From: DASSKP01 sp035695045
GTDB lineage: Bacteria; Actinomycetota; Actinomycetes; JAFAQI01
Length of the DNA: 11,371 bases
NCBI GenBank assembly: GCA_035695045.1
Contig: DASSEX010000004.1
Coordinates: 1-11,371 of the forward strand
Direction: 5' to 3'
Shown here: piece by piece, positions 1 through 6,829 of the stretch
How the letters are laid out: each line of letters starts with the position of its first letter
How positions within the stretch are numbered: the first letter of the stretch is position 1
Notes under the pieces: model-generated
What the model saw: the letters and a program-made list of their open reading frames with translations, nothing else
What the model was told of the DNA's origin: nothing
Database searches by the model: none
Translations under genes and position numbers: made by a program

Positions 1-711
1 GACTACCAGCCGCACGGTGTCTCGATCAGCGACGACGGCAACCGTCTCTACATGGCCGAAGCCGGCTTCCAGAACTCCGACTTCAGTGGACTGACGATCC
101 TCGATGTCAGCCAGATCCAGAAGCGCGTGGTCAACCCGACGGTGCCCATCGTCGCGCGACTGACGTGGAAGCAGGTGAGCACGCCGCAGAACGCGACGCC
201 GTTCACGAGTCACGGTCACAAGTACCTGCTCGAGGACGACGAGTTCGGCAGCGGCGCCAACATCGGCGCGGCCCGGATCATCGACATCCAGAACGAGAAG
301 AAGCCGTTCGTCGTGTCCAACCTGCGGCTCGCGGTCAACAAGGGGGGCCAGACGGCGGATCCGGGTGATGACCAGCCCTTCCAGGGCTATCAGGGTCACT
401 ACTGCTCGCTGCCGAGCCGCGTCGACCCCTACATCGTCGCGTGCAGCTTCATCATGTCCGGACTGCGAGTCTTCGACATCCGGGACGTGGCCCACCCGAA
501 GGAGATCGCGTACTTCAACAGGCCGCTGATGCCGGGAGCGGGGAGCACCCCGACAAAGGCCGGCGCGTTCGCGATGTCCGCGCCCGCGTACGACGAGAAG
601 ACGCACGACATCTGGTACACCGACGGCAACACAGGGTTCTACGTCGTCCGGCTGACTCCGCACGCCGGTGCCCAGAAGTTCGCCCGCGTGATCAGCCTGC
701 CCGGGAACTGA
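1..711 (+). CDS. LVIVD repeat-containing protein, 3' part (5' end outside the window)
   Basis: The reading frame is open from the first base, so the gene starts upstream; 236 codons and the TGA stop (709-711) are visible. Repeated short beta units of the form 'x-hydrophobic-DV/DI-P' are seen (ILDVSQ, IIDIQN, VFDIRDVAHPKEI), the pattern of LVIVD repeats, which are thought to build a beta-propeller usually exported to the cell surface. Other landmarks are SHGHKYLL, the segment HYCSLPSRVDPYIVACSF with two cysteines, and DIWYTDGNTGFYVVRL near the end. Any signal peptide would lie in the missing 5' part. The molecular function of these proteins is not established. The 165 bases before the next gene separate it from the exporter operon. 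Family assignment is fairly firm; the role is unknown. Confidence 0.85.
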   Translation, partial: DYQPHGVSISDDGNRLYMAEAGFQNSDFSGLTILDVSQIQKRVVNPTVPIVARLTWKQVSTPQNATPFTSHGHKYLLEDDEFGSGANIGAARIIDIQNEKKPFVVSNLRLAVNKGGQTADPGDDQPFQGYQGHYCSLPSRVDPYIVACSFIMSGLRVFDIRDVAHPKEIAYFNRPLMPGAGSTPTKAGAFAMSAPAYDEKTHDIWYTDGNTGFYVVRLTPHAGAQKFARVISLPGN

Positions 712-756
712 CCCATGTGTGCCCTGAAGGGGTGATCGTCGCGATCGTCGTGGTTG

Positions 757-810
757 TCGGTACGCCGGGCGCGGGACGATGAGTTCGGCTGAGGTCGGAC
801 GTCGTACCGA
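757..810. repeat. 8-bp inverted repeat upstream of the exporter gene
   Basis: TCGGTACG at 757-764 and its exact reverse complement CGTACCGA at 803-810 are separated by 38 bases, ending 66 bases before the exporter ATG. The placement would suit half-sites of a DNA-binding repressor or a long-loop RNA stem in the leader. No regulator gene is adjacent, so any repressor would be encoded elsewhere. An 8-bp match over this distance could arise by chance. Confidence 0.35.
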
Positions 811-876
811 GTGGAAATTGTCGCGCAAACTGTCGGTGGCATCTGGCAGTCTGCGGCTGACCACGAAGGGACCGCG

Positions 877-2400
877 ATGACGACGACTGCTGCCACCGAC
901 GCCACTGCCGGCGCACCGGCGGATCCGCGCCGCTGGAAGGCGCTGGGCGTGCTCGCCCTCATTCAGTTCATGCTCATCCTCGACGTCACGGTCGTGAACG
1001 TGGCGCTGCCACAGATCCAGCACGACCTCGGCTTCTCCAGGGCCGGGCTGGCCTGGGTCGTCAACGGCTACGTGCTGATGGCGGGCGGCTTCCTGCTCCT
1101 GGGCGGCCGGCTCGCCGACATCCTCGGCCGGCGGCGGCTGTTCCTGCTCGGTGTGGCGCTGTTCGCGATCGCGTCGGCGACCTGTGGAGCGGCGGTCGAC
1201 CCGGCGATGCTCGTCGTGTCGCGCTTCGTGCAGGGCCTGGGTGAGGCGCTCGCCGCACCGGCGTCGCTGGGACTGATCGCGCTGCTGTTCCCCGACCCCC
1301 GGGAGCGGATGAAGGCGCTCGGCATGTGGGGCGGCATCGCGGGCCTGGGCGGGACGTCCGGCACCGTGATCTCCGGCGTCCTCGTCAACTACGCGTCCTG
1401 GCGCTGGATCTTCTTCGTCAACCTGCCGGTTGCCCTCATCGCCCTGCTCCTCGTGCCGCGGCTCGTCTCCGAGAGCCGGATGGTGCGCGAGCATGCCCGA
1501 CCCGACTACCTCGGGGCGGTGACCGGCACCGCCGGTCTGATCCTGGTCGTCGACGGTCTGCTCAATGCCGCGCCGCCGCACGCCTGGGGTGACTGGCAGG
1601 CCTGGGGCCCGCTGGCCGCCGGAGTAGGGCTGCTCGCACTCATGCTCTGGATCGAGTCACGCTCGAACGCACCGCTGATCCCGTTGTCGTTCTTCGCCAA
1701 CCGGACCCGGGTCGTGACCAACTTCGTCACGCTGTTCTTCTCGTCGTCGTTCTTCAGCTACTTCTTCCTGCTCACGTTGTTCGAGCAGCAGATCCTCGGC
1801 TGGTCACCGTTGAAGGGCGGGCTGTCCTACCTTCCGTTCGGTTTCAGCATCGGTGCCGGCATCGGAATCGGCACGGCCTTGATGCCGCGCTTGGGCGTCA
1901 AGCCGCTGCTCGCGGCGGGCTTCTTCGGGTGCGCGGTCGGGCTGTGGCTGACGAGCGGTCTCGACGTCACCTCGTCCTACGTCGGCGGGATCATGCCCGG
2001 CATGATCGTGCTCGGCTTCTTCTCGGGGGTCAGCTTCCCGGCGATCGGCAACGCGTGCCTGCACGAAGTCACCGGCCAGGACTCCTCACTCGCCTCCGGC
2101 GTGCAGAACGCCATGCAGCAGGTCGGCGGTGCGATCGGCTTGTCCACTCTCGTCACGATCGCGCTCAGGCACGCGGCCGGCGCCATGCACGGAGGCGCGT
2201 CGCCTGCGGTCGCGTCGACCTCGGGCTATGCACTGTCCTGGCGGATCGGCGCCGTGCTGCTCGCCATCGGCGGCGTTCTCGTGCTTGCGCTGCTGGAGCA
2301 CGTGCTGTCGATTCCGCGTAACCCCGAGGCCGAGCTCATCGCCCAGCCGGCGTCGGCGGTTCAGCTCGGAGCGACGCCGCTTGGCGTTACCGACGGGTAG
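877..2400 (+). CDS. MFS exporter, DHA2 (EmrB/QacA, 14-helix) family
   Basis: A 507-residue proton-driven drug/solute exporter of the inner membrane. From the ATG at 877: LDVTVVNVALP (residues 35-45) is the DHA2 helix-1 motif; GGRLADILGRRR (76-87) is the loop 2-3 motif A; RFVQGLGEAL (116-125) is motif B; the helix-5 motif C region (152-184) reads GLGGTSGTVISG and ends WRWIFFVNLP, with GGT where many family members have a Gly-Pro pair. Length and about 14 hydrophobic segments fit DHA2. An in-frame GTG at 811 would add 22 hydrophilic residues, but the ATG has a good ribosome site (GAAGGG, 865-870, six bases upstream) and is preferred. The stop lies 17 bases before the next start, so the two are probably one operon. 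Substrate cannot be read from sequence; antibiotic or dye export is typical of the family. Confidence 0.92.
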   Translation: MTTTAATDATAGAPADPRRWKALGVLALIQFMLILDVTVVNVALPQIQHDLGFSRAGLAWVVNGYVLMAGGFLLLGGRLADILGRRRLFLLGVALFAIASATCGAAVDPAMLVVSRFVQGLGEALAAPASLGLIALLFPDPRERMKALGMWGGIAGLGGTSGTVISGVLVNYASWRWIFFVNLPVALIALLLVPRLVSESRMVREHARPDYLGAVTGTAGLILVVDGLLNAAPPHAWGDWQAWGPLAAGVGLLALMLWIESRSNAPLIPLSFFANRTRVVTNFVTLFFSSSFFSYFFLLTLFEQQILGWSPLKGGLSYLPFGFSIGAGIGIGTALMPRLGVKPLLAAGFFGCAVGLWLTSGLDVTSSYVGGIMPGMIVLGFFSGVSFPAIGNACLHEVTGQDSSLASGVQNAMQQVGGAIGLSTLVTIALRHAAGAMHGGASPAVASTSGYALSWRIGAVLLAIGGVLVLALLEHVLSIPRNPEAELIAQPASAVQLGATPLGVTDG

Positions 2401-2417
2401 CCGATAGGCAGGTCGCC

Positions 2418-3899
2418 ATGAGCTCTGCGACCGCGACTGTAGCCGAGACCGGCGTCCTCTTCCCGACCGTCGACGGCCGGCGCAGCACCCAGTCGACGGC
2501 GCGGGCGGTGTTCGCCGAAGCGACGCGCGGATGCGCGCCTGACGTCGCGCGAGCGATCGACTCGGCGGCGAAATGGCGTCGTGACTACGTCGCGCGTCTC
2601 GTCGACATCGAAGCGGCTTCCGCGACGAGCCCGAAGCACGCGCTGCTCGTCGCCGCCGACGGCTTGGCCGCTGTGCACGAGCACATGGTCTTTGCGCGCG
2701 ACGGCGAGGAGGTGCCGGTCGGCCGGGCTCTCGCGACCTGGCGCGAGCCGCGCTTCGACACCCAGACGCTCACCGGCGCTGGCGCTCATCCCGGTCGGCT
2801 GGCGATTCCCTATCGCGGTCACACCCTCACCGGCGACGAGCTCCAACGTCAGCTCGACCGATGGGTGTCGGACGGCATCGTCGAACGGTCGTGCGCCGAA
2901 GCGCTCCGCCTGGTCGCCGCCAACCCCGACTGGCTCGATGCGTCGGACCTGACCGTCGCGGTCGTCGGTGCTGCGGCCGAGATGGGTCCGCTGCCTTCGC
3001 TGACCAGGTGGGGCGCGACGGTCCTCGCGGTCGACATCCGCCGAAGTGACATCTGGGACCGCATCCGCGGTTTCGCTCTCGCGGGCAGCGGCACCGTGCA
3101 CATGCCGGTCGACACCAGCAAGCGCGGCACCCTCGGCGCTGATCTGCTGACGGAGACGCCGGAGATCCGCGCATGGCTCGACGGGTTCGACGGGCCGCTG
3201 GTCATCGGCAACTACGCGTACGCCGACGGCGCCGCGTTCGTCCGCGTCGCGACTGCCGCCGACGCACTGGTCGAGGATCTGGTCCGCACCCGGCCGGACA
3301 CCGCTGTCGCCTACCTCGCCAGCCCGACCGATGTCTTCGCGGTGCCGGGCGAACTGGTCGACGGTCACCACGTCCGCGGTCGGCGCGGCCGACTGATGCG
3401 CCTGCCGTTGCGGACGGCCACTGCAGGCCGGCTGTTCACGCCGAACTACCGCCGCGTCGTCGAGAGCGAGGGCGGTCGGCGCTACGGCCTGGCCGACTCC
3501 GTCATCCCGCAACAGGGTCCCAACTACGCCCTCGCGAAGCGACTGCAGCGCTGGCGCGCGGTGCTTGCCCGGCAGACGGTCGTCACCTCCGCCAACGTCG
3601 CGCCCGCGACCCGCACTCGTTCGGTGATGAAGAACCGCATCCTCGCGGCGGCGTACAGCGGGGCGAGCAGCTACGGCGTCGAGGTGTTCGACGTCGAGAC
3701 GAGCAGCACGATGATGGCAGCGCTGCTCATCCACGACCTGCGCAACCCGAAGGCGGCGGCAGCGCCGTCGGCACCGCTCGCCCATCCACTCGACCTGTTC
3801 GTCGACCAGGCTGCCCACGGCGGGCTGTGGCGGTTGCCCTACGAACCGCGGTCGGTTCTCACCCTCGCCGCCCTCGAAGGGCTTGTCACGCGACGCTGA
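2418..3899 (+). CDS. Conserved-looking protein of unknown function with a Rossmann-like segment
   Basis: A 493-residue soluble protein that I do not recognise. No signal peptide or membrane helix is visible. The clearest signature is at residues 178-208: a hydrophobic strand (LTVAVVG), a glycine/alanine turn (GAAAEMG), a helix, then VLAVDIRR, a second strand ending in aspartate. This resembles a nucleotide- or S-adenosylmethionine-binding Rossmann unit, but the turn is not a classical GxGxxG. Other motif-like stretches are VIGNYAYADG (262-271), QQGPNYALAKRLQRW (365-379) and RTRSVMKNRILAAAYSG (399-415). The N-terminal 170 residues look helical and charged. The ATG at 2418 follows AGGCAGG (2405-2411). 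It sits 17 bases after the exporter stop, so it is likely cotranscribed, and its last 14 bases overlap the 3' end of the opposing helD-like gene. It could be an oxidoreductase-like or methyltransferase-like enzyme; neither is shown. Confidence 0.85.
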   Translation: MSSATATVAETGVLFPTVDGRRSTQSTARAVFAEATRGCAPDVARAIDSAAKWRRDYVARLVDIEAASATSPKHALLVAADGLAAVHEHMVFARDGEEVPVGRALATWREPRFDTQTLTGAGAHPGRLAIPYRGHTLTGDELQRQLDRWVSDGIVERSCAEALRLVAANPDWLDASDLTVAVVGAAAEMGPLPSLTRWGATVLAVDIRRSDIWDRIRGFALAGSGTVHMPVDTSKRGTLGADLLTETPEIRAWLDGFDGPLVIGNYAYADGAAFVRVATAADALVEDLVRTRPDTAVAYLASPTDVFAVPGELVDGHHVRGRRGRLMRLPLRTATAGRLFTPNYRRVVESEGGRRYGLADSVIPQQGPNYALAKRLQRWRAVLARQTVVTSANVAPATRTRSVMKNRILAAAYSGASSYGVEVFDVETSSTMMAALLIHDLRNPKAAAAPSAPLAHPLDLFVDQAAHGGLWRLPYEPRSVLTLAALEGLVTRR

Positions 3900-5880
3900 G
3901 CTCGGCAGGCAGCGGCTCGGCGTGCACAACGGTCAGGGTCGTGACCGCCCGGGTCAGCGCGACGTAGAGCCAGTTGAACCCGCGCGCATGCACGCGGACG
4001 ATGTGTGCCGGCTCGACCGCGATGACGTGGTCGAACTCCAGGCCCTTGCACAGCGTCACCGGCACGAGCGTGACGCGAGCCTCCATCCCGTGTTCGACGA
4101 TGTCGACGTCGACGCCAGACGCGCGCAACGACTTCCGCACGCCGCCCAGCGTCGATTCGCTCGCGATGACGCCGATCGACCCGGCGAGCTCGGTCAGCTC
4201 GCGGACGGCCGTCACCACAGCTGTCGCGACGTCGCCGGTCTCTCGCACACGGAGTGAGCCGGCGGCGGCACGCAGCGACGTCGCCGGAGCGACCGTGACG
4301 CCGAGCACGGGCAGCAGTCGGTTCGCGAAGTCGAGCACCTCGGCGGGAACGCGATAGCCGCGCGTCAGCGGCACCGTGCGTCCGTCGGCCTGCCCGAGCA
4401 GGGCCAGCGTGCGGTCCCAGTCGGCCACGGCCCCTTCGGCCGTGGCCTGTGCCAGGTCGCCGAGTACTGTCGCCGAGCCGGAGGGACAGCGCCGCGCCAG
4501 CGCCCGGCACTGCATGGCGGACAGGTCCTGCGCCTCGTCGACGACGACGTGACCGAACGTCGGCGTGCGATCCAGCAACCCGGCGACCTCGTCGACCAGG
4601 AAGGCATCCGCGACCGACCAGCGCATGGCACCAGGTGTGGTCGGGGGAGGGTCCCGCAGGAGCAGCTGCTGCTCGTCGTCGGTGAGCAGGTCGGCTCCGC
4701 ACTCGGCGAGGACTTGTCGATCGCACAGCAGTCGGGTGACCACTCCCTTCGCGGTCACCGGCGGCCAGTGCTCGTCGACCCAACCCTTGATGTCCGGCGT
4801 CTTGGCCAGTCGCGCGACCGCGCGGTCGTCGGGCGCGCCGCCGCCGGCCTCCGCGCGGCGTCGTACGACTTCGGCGACCAGCGAGGCGAGGCGAGAGCGC
4901 GCGACGGCGTACGGCGTCTTCAGTCGTCGTTCCCGGTCGAGCAGCTCGACGAGCTCGTGGCGCGGCACCCGCCAGCGCCTGCCGAATGCCGAGACCATCA
5001 GGTCCTCGCGGGGAAGGGTCACGCCGGCGTAGACCGCGCGGCGCACCACCTCTGCCATCCGTTCGTCACCCTTGAGCCGCGCGACCTCGGCATCGTCGAC
5101 GGCGCGGATGCTGATCCCGCGTACGACGTCCTGCACCGCCACCTGTTCGACGTCGAGCTCGCCGAGCGCCGGCAGCAGTGCGCCGATGTAGCCGAGGAAC
5201 GAGCGGTTCGGCCCGACCACCAGGACGCCGGAGCGCTTGAGCTGGTCGCGATACGCGTAGAGGAGATACGCAGCGCGGTGCAGGCCGACTGCGGTCTTGC
5301 CCGTGCCGGGCGCCCCTTGGATGCAGATCGTCTGGGAGAGGTCGGCACGGACCAGGTCGTCCTGGTCGGGCTGGATGGTCGCGACGATGTCGCGCATCGG
5401 CCCGACGCGCGGACGCTCGATCTCCGCCGTCAGGATCCCGCTCTGGGAAGGGTCGTGTGACTCGCCACGGTCGAGGTGCTCGTCCTCGAGGCTGGTCATG
5501 AGCCCGTGGGAGAACCCGAACCGGCGGCGCAGGCCGAGTCCCATCGGATCGTTCGCGCTCGCGCGGTAGAAGGCTCGCGACACCTCAGCTCGCCAGTCGA
5601 TGACGACCGGGTCGCCCTTGGTGTCGCGGACGTGCCGGCGACCGAGGTAGAACTGCTCGCCCGCGACACGGTCGATCCGGCCGAAGAACAGCGGTGTCTC
5701 GGGGTCGTCCAGCAGTGCCTGCGCCCGGCGAAACAGCTCTGCCTTCAGGAACTCGGTCGAGACCGGGTCGCCGCCGTGCGCCTCGAGTGACCGGACGGCG
5801 TCGCGCATCTGCTCGAGGCACCGGCGGGCGAAGACCAGGTGCGCCTGCTCTCTCTCGAGCTCCTCCACCCCGGCGCACAC
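3886..5880 (-). CDS. HelD/HelR-like superfamily-1 helicase (RNA polymerase recycling or rescue factor)
   Basis: A HelD-type ATPase related to UvrD/Rep helicases. In Bacillus and actinobacteria HelD frees stalled RNA polymerase, and the Streptomyces HelR branch gives rifamycin tolerance by displacing the drug. Numbered from the 5880 GTG (664 residues): an N-terminal coiled coil starts near VEELEREQAHL (5-15); then FFGRID and YLGRRHV; GDPVVIDWRAEVSRAFYR (89-106); IERPRVGPMRDIVATIQ (154-170); Walker A GAPGTGKT (189-196); Walker B/motif II VVVDEAQDLS (445-454); GDLAQAT (474-480); KGLEFDHV (612-619); YVALTRA (639-645). All helicase motifs are intact. The frame extends to a GTG at 5973, but that would overlap the divergent lipoprotein start, has no ribosome site and would put a good promoter inside the gene, so 5880 is preferred. 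It is somewhat shorter than typical HelD (over 700 residues). Class is firm; HelR versus general HelD is unresolved. Confidence 0.9.
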   Translation of the reverse strand: MCAGVEELEREQAHLVFARRCLEQMRDAVRSLEAHGGDPVSTEFLKAELFRRAQALLDDPETPLFFGRIDRVAGEQFYLGRRHVRDTKGDPVVIDWRAEVSRAFYRASANDPMGLGLRRRFGFSHGLMTSLEDEHLDRGESHDPSQSGILTAEIERPRVGPMRDIVATIQPDQDDLVRADLSQTICIQGAPGTGKTAVGLHRAAYLLYAYRDQLKRSGVLVVGPNRSFLGYIGALLPALGELDVEQVAVQDVVRGISIRAVDDAEVARLKGDERMAEVVRRAVYAGVTLPREDLMVSAFGRRWRVPRHELVELLDRERRLKTPYAVARSRLASLVAEVVRRRAEAGGGAPDDRAVARLAKTPDIKGWVDEHWPPVTAKGVVTRLLCDRQVLAECGADLLTDDEQQLLLRDPPPTTPGAMRWSVADAFLVDEVAGLLDRTPTFGHVVVDEAQDLSAMQCRALARRCPSGSATVLGDLAQATAEGAVADWDRTLALLGQADGRTVPLTRGYRVPAEVLDFANRLLPVLGVTVAPATSLRAAAGSLRVRETGDVATAVVTAVRELTELAGSIGVIASESTLGGVRKSLRASGVDVDIVEHGMEARVTLVPVTLCKGLEFDHVIAVEPAHIVRVHARGFNWLYVALTRAVTTLTVVHAEPLPAELSVA

Positions 5881-5889
5881 GAGCGCAAG

Positions 5890-5918
5890 ACCATAGTCGC
5901 GGTCCCGATGGGGATCAA
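5890..5918 (-). promoter_or_regulatory. Candidate promoter for the helD-like gene, almost leaderless
   Basis: On the minus strand TTGATC (5918-5913) and TATGGT (5895-5890) are separated by exactly 17 bases, close to the housekeeping -35/-10 pattern (TTGAnn / TAnnnT). Nine bases separate the -10 box from the GTG at 5880, so transcription would start within about three bases of the start codon. Leaderless mRNAs are common in actinobacteria, and no Shine-Dalgarno sequence precedes this GTG, which fits. A run of eight G on the same strand (5926-5919) directly abuts the -35 box. Confidence 0.5.
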
Positions 5919-5964
5919 CCCCCCCCGACGACCGGACGTGGACCTCGACACGGCCTGCGGCACC

Positions 5965-6534
5965 ATGAGTCACGTGTTGGGACGTGGGACCGCATTGCTC
6001 TCGTTGCCGCTGCTGCTCGCCGCATGCGCGACGGGATCGTCAGGTGGCGGACATGGTGCTGGCAATGAGACGCCGTTCTCCAGCATCGGTGATCCAGTCG
6101 GCGATCAGCTCGGGCAGGTTCTTTTCACCGTGGCTGACGGCGCGGGCAAAGTCGATGTGCGCCTCGAGACATTGGGACCAAACCCGCCAGGGTCGCCGGT
6201 GTCCTGCGACAAAAGCCCGCATACGGCGGGTACCCGGCTCGTGCCCCTTTACGTCAACGGGACTTCGCACGACCCCAAGAGCGGGGTAGCAGACATCGGC
6301 GTGAAGATCACGGTCGTGAGCAGCGGTGTCAGCGGGCCGTTGCTGGTGACGACGACTGGTGGCAGTTACGTGGCGACCTGCGACCCCGCACCCGTCGTCC
6401 GCCTGGATGGGATGAAGGCGGGTATCCAACACGTAATTCGGGGCGTTGCGGTCGTGAAGGATGGCGCAAGGCAAGCAACCGTTGTCCTCACCGCACCCGA
6501 CGGCTCCGCCCAGCGCCGCCGCGTCCCGGTGTAG
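5965..6534 (+). CDS. Putative lipoprotein of unknown function
   Basis: A 189-residue exported protein. From the ATG at 5965: a short N-region with one arginine (MSHVLGRG), a hydrophobic core (ALLSLPLLLAA) and the lipobox LAAC with the lipidated cysteine at residue 21, followed by a flexible GSSGGGHG linker. The remainder (about 155 residues) is rich in alternating hydrophobic residues and VTVV/VVL strands, suggesting an all-beta, immunoglobulin-like fold; two further cysteines (in VSCDK and ATCDP) could form a disulfide. I do not recognise a family. The frame is open back to 5839, but this ATG places the signal peptide correctly; no clear ribosome site precedes it. It is divergent from helD. 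Hand counts of three 60-base stretches give about 58-62% GC, against about 72% in a stretch of the unknown gene at 3181-3240, which may indicate separate origin. Confidence 0.75.
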   Translation: MSHVLGRGTALLSLPLLLAACATGSSGGGHGAGNETPFSSIGDPVGDQLGQVLFTVADGAGKVDVRLETLGPNPPGSPVSCDKSPHTAGTRLVPLYVNGTSHDPKSGVADIGVKITVVSSGVSGPLLVTTTGGSYVATCDPAPVVRLDGMKAGIQHVIRGVAVVKDGARQATVVLTAPDGSAQRRRVPV

Positions 6535-6598
6535 CCGCCGAGGCAGGCGAAGAGGTGCCGTTCTCGATCATCGTGTAGGTACGGCACCTGAGCGGCGG
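6535..6598 (+). terminator. Two-tier stem-loop directly after the lipoprotein stop
   Basis: Starting on the base after the TAG stop, an outer stem CCGCCG (6535-6540) pairs with CGGCGG (6593-6598), and an inner stem AGGTGCCGT (6553-6561) pairs perfectly with ACGGCACCT (6581-6589) around a 19-base loop. No U-tract follows. Position and GC-rich stems suit a terminator or 3'-end stabiliser, but the inner stem also belongs to the palindromic element at 6548-6613. Confidence 0.45.
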
Positions 6599-6613
6599 GA
6601 CCGGCACTTACTC
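6548..6613. repeat. Palindromic element, copy A (about 66 bases)
   Basis: Its left end CGAAGAGGTGCCGTT (6548-6562) matches the left end of the element at 10951-11015 at 13 of 15 positions, and its right end ACCGGCACTTACTC (6600-6613) matches that copy's right end at 12 of 14. The two ends are near-inverted repeats of each other (AGGTGCCG against CGGCACTT). Between them lies the internal palindrome arm ACGGCACCT. It is intergenic. Confidence 0.5.
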
Positions 6614-6801
6614 TCCTCGACGTGGAGACCCAGGACACCGTGCGGCTCCTCAACGAGGCTGTGCCAGAAACTCGACCTACGAAAGCAAGTTCGCCGGGTT
6701 GTGGCGAAGCACATGGGTGAACCGGAGTGGCCTCGGAGACGCCGCACCTACTAGTCCGCGTTGGCGGCAGTCAAATAGGTGCCGATCTCACCCACGGCTC
6801 C

Positions 6802-6816
6802 CGTCGCTGGGCGACG
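6802..6816 (-). terminator. Compact GC hairpin after the small membrane protein gene
   Basis: CGTCGC (6802-6807) and GCGACG (6811-6816) form a perfect six-pair stem with a three-base loop, 13 bases beyond the stop codon of the minus-strand gene ending at 6830. No U-run follows. It could end transcription arriving from the signalling genes. It is symmetric, so it could also act on the plus strand. Confidence 0.35.
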
Positions 6817-6829
6817 CTGCCGTTTCTGG

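Larger units (their letters stand above)
6535..6829. other. Noncoding stretch, 295 bases, rich in palindromes
   Basis: Between the convergent lipoprotein and small membrane protein genes no convincing ORF is seen. It holds the stem-loop and copy A of the palindromic element, a small hairpin TTCGCC/GGCGAA (6690-6695 and 6703-6708), an inverted repeat GCACCTA/TAGGTGC (6744-6750 and 6776-6782), and the hairpin at 6802-6816. A short open stretch (6604-6720) reads plausibly as protein (LLDVETQDTVRLLNEAVPE) but lacks a start codon with a ribosome site; it may be a decayed gene fragment. Confidence 0.5.

Noticed and set aside
2361..3929. 522-codon open frame on the minus strand opposite the unknown gene
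   Set aside because: It is antisense to a gene with a ribosome site and operon context; the translation is dominated by Arg, Asp, Gly and Val without hydrophobic core patterns, typical of a high-GC shadow frame.
4549..5460. 303-codon plus-strand open frame inside the helD-like gene
   Set aside because: It is fully antisense to a gene with intact helicase motifs and has no recognisable domain.
5945..5965. Possible rifamycin-associated element (RAE) near helD, from the GGCCTGCGGCACC stretch
   Set aside because: Only the central TGCGGCA part resembles the published element from memory; the arms are not symmetric, so it does not form the expected inverted repeat.
5881..5973. N-terminal extension of the helD-like frame to a GTG at 5973
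   Set aside because: It would overlap the lipoprotein start, lacks a ribosome site, translates to a stretch unlike HelD N-termini and contains the candidate promoter.
6604..6720. Possible short gene reading LLDVETQDTVRLLNEAVPE
   Set aside because: No start codon with a ribosome site and only about 38 codons; at best a decayed fragment.
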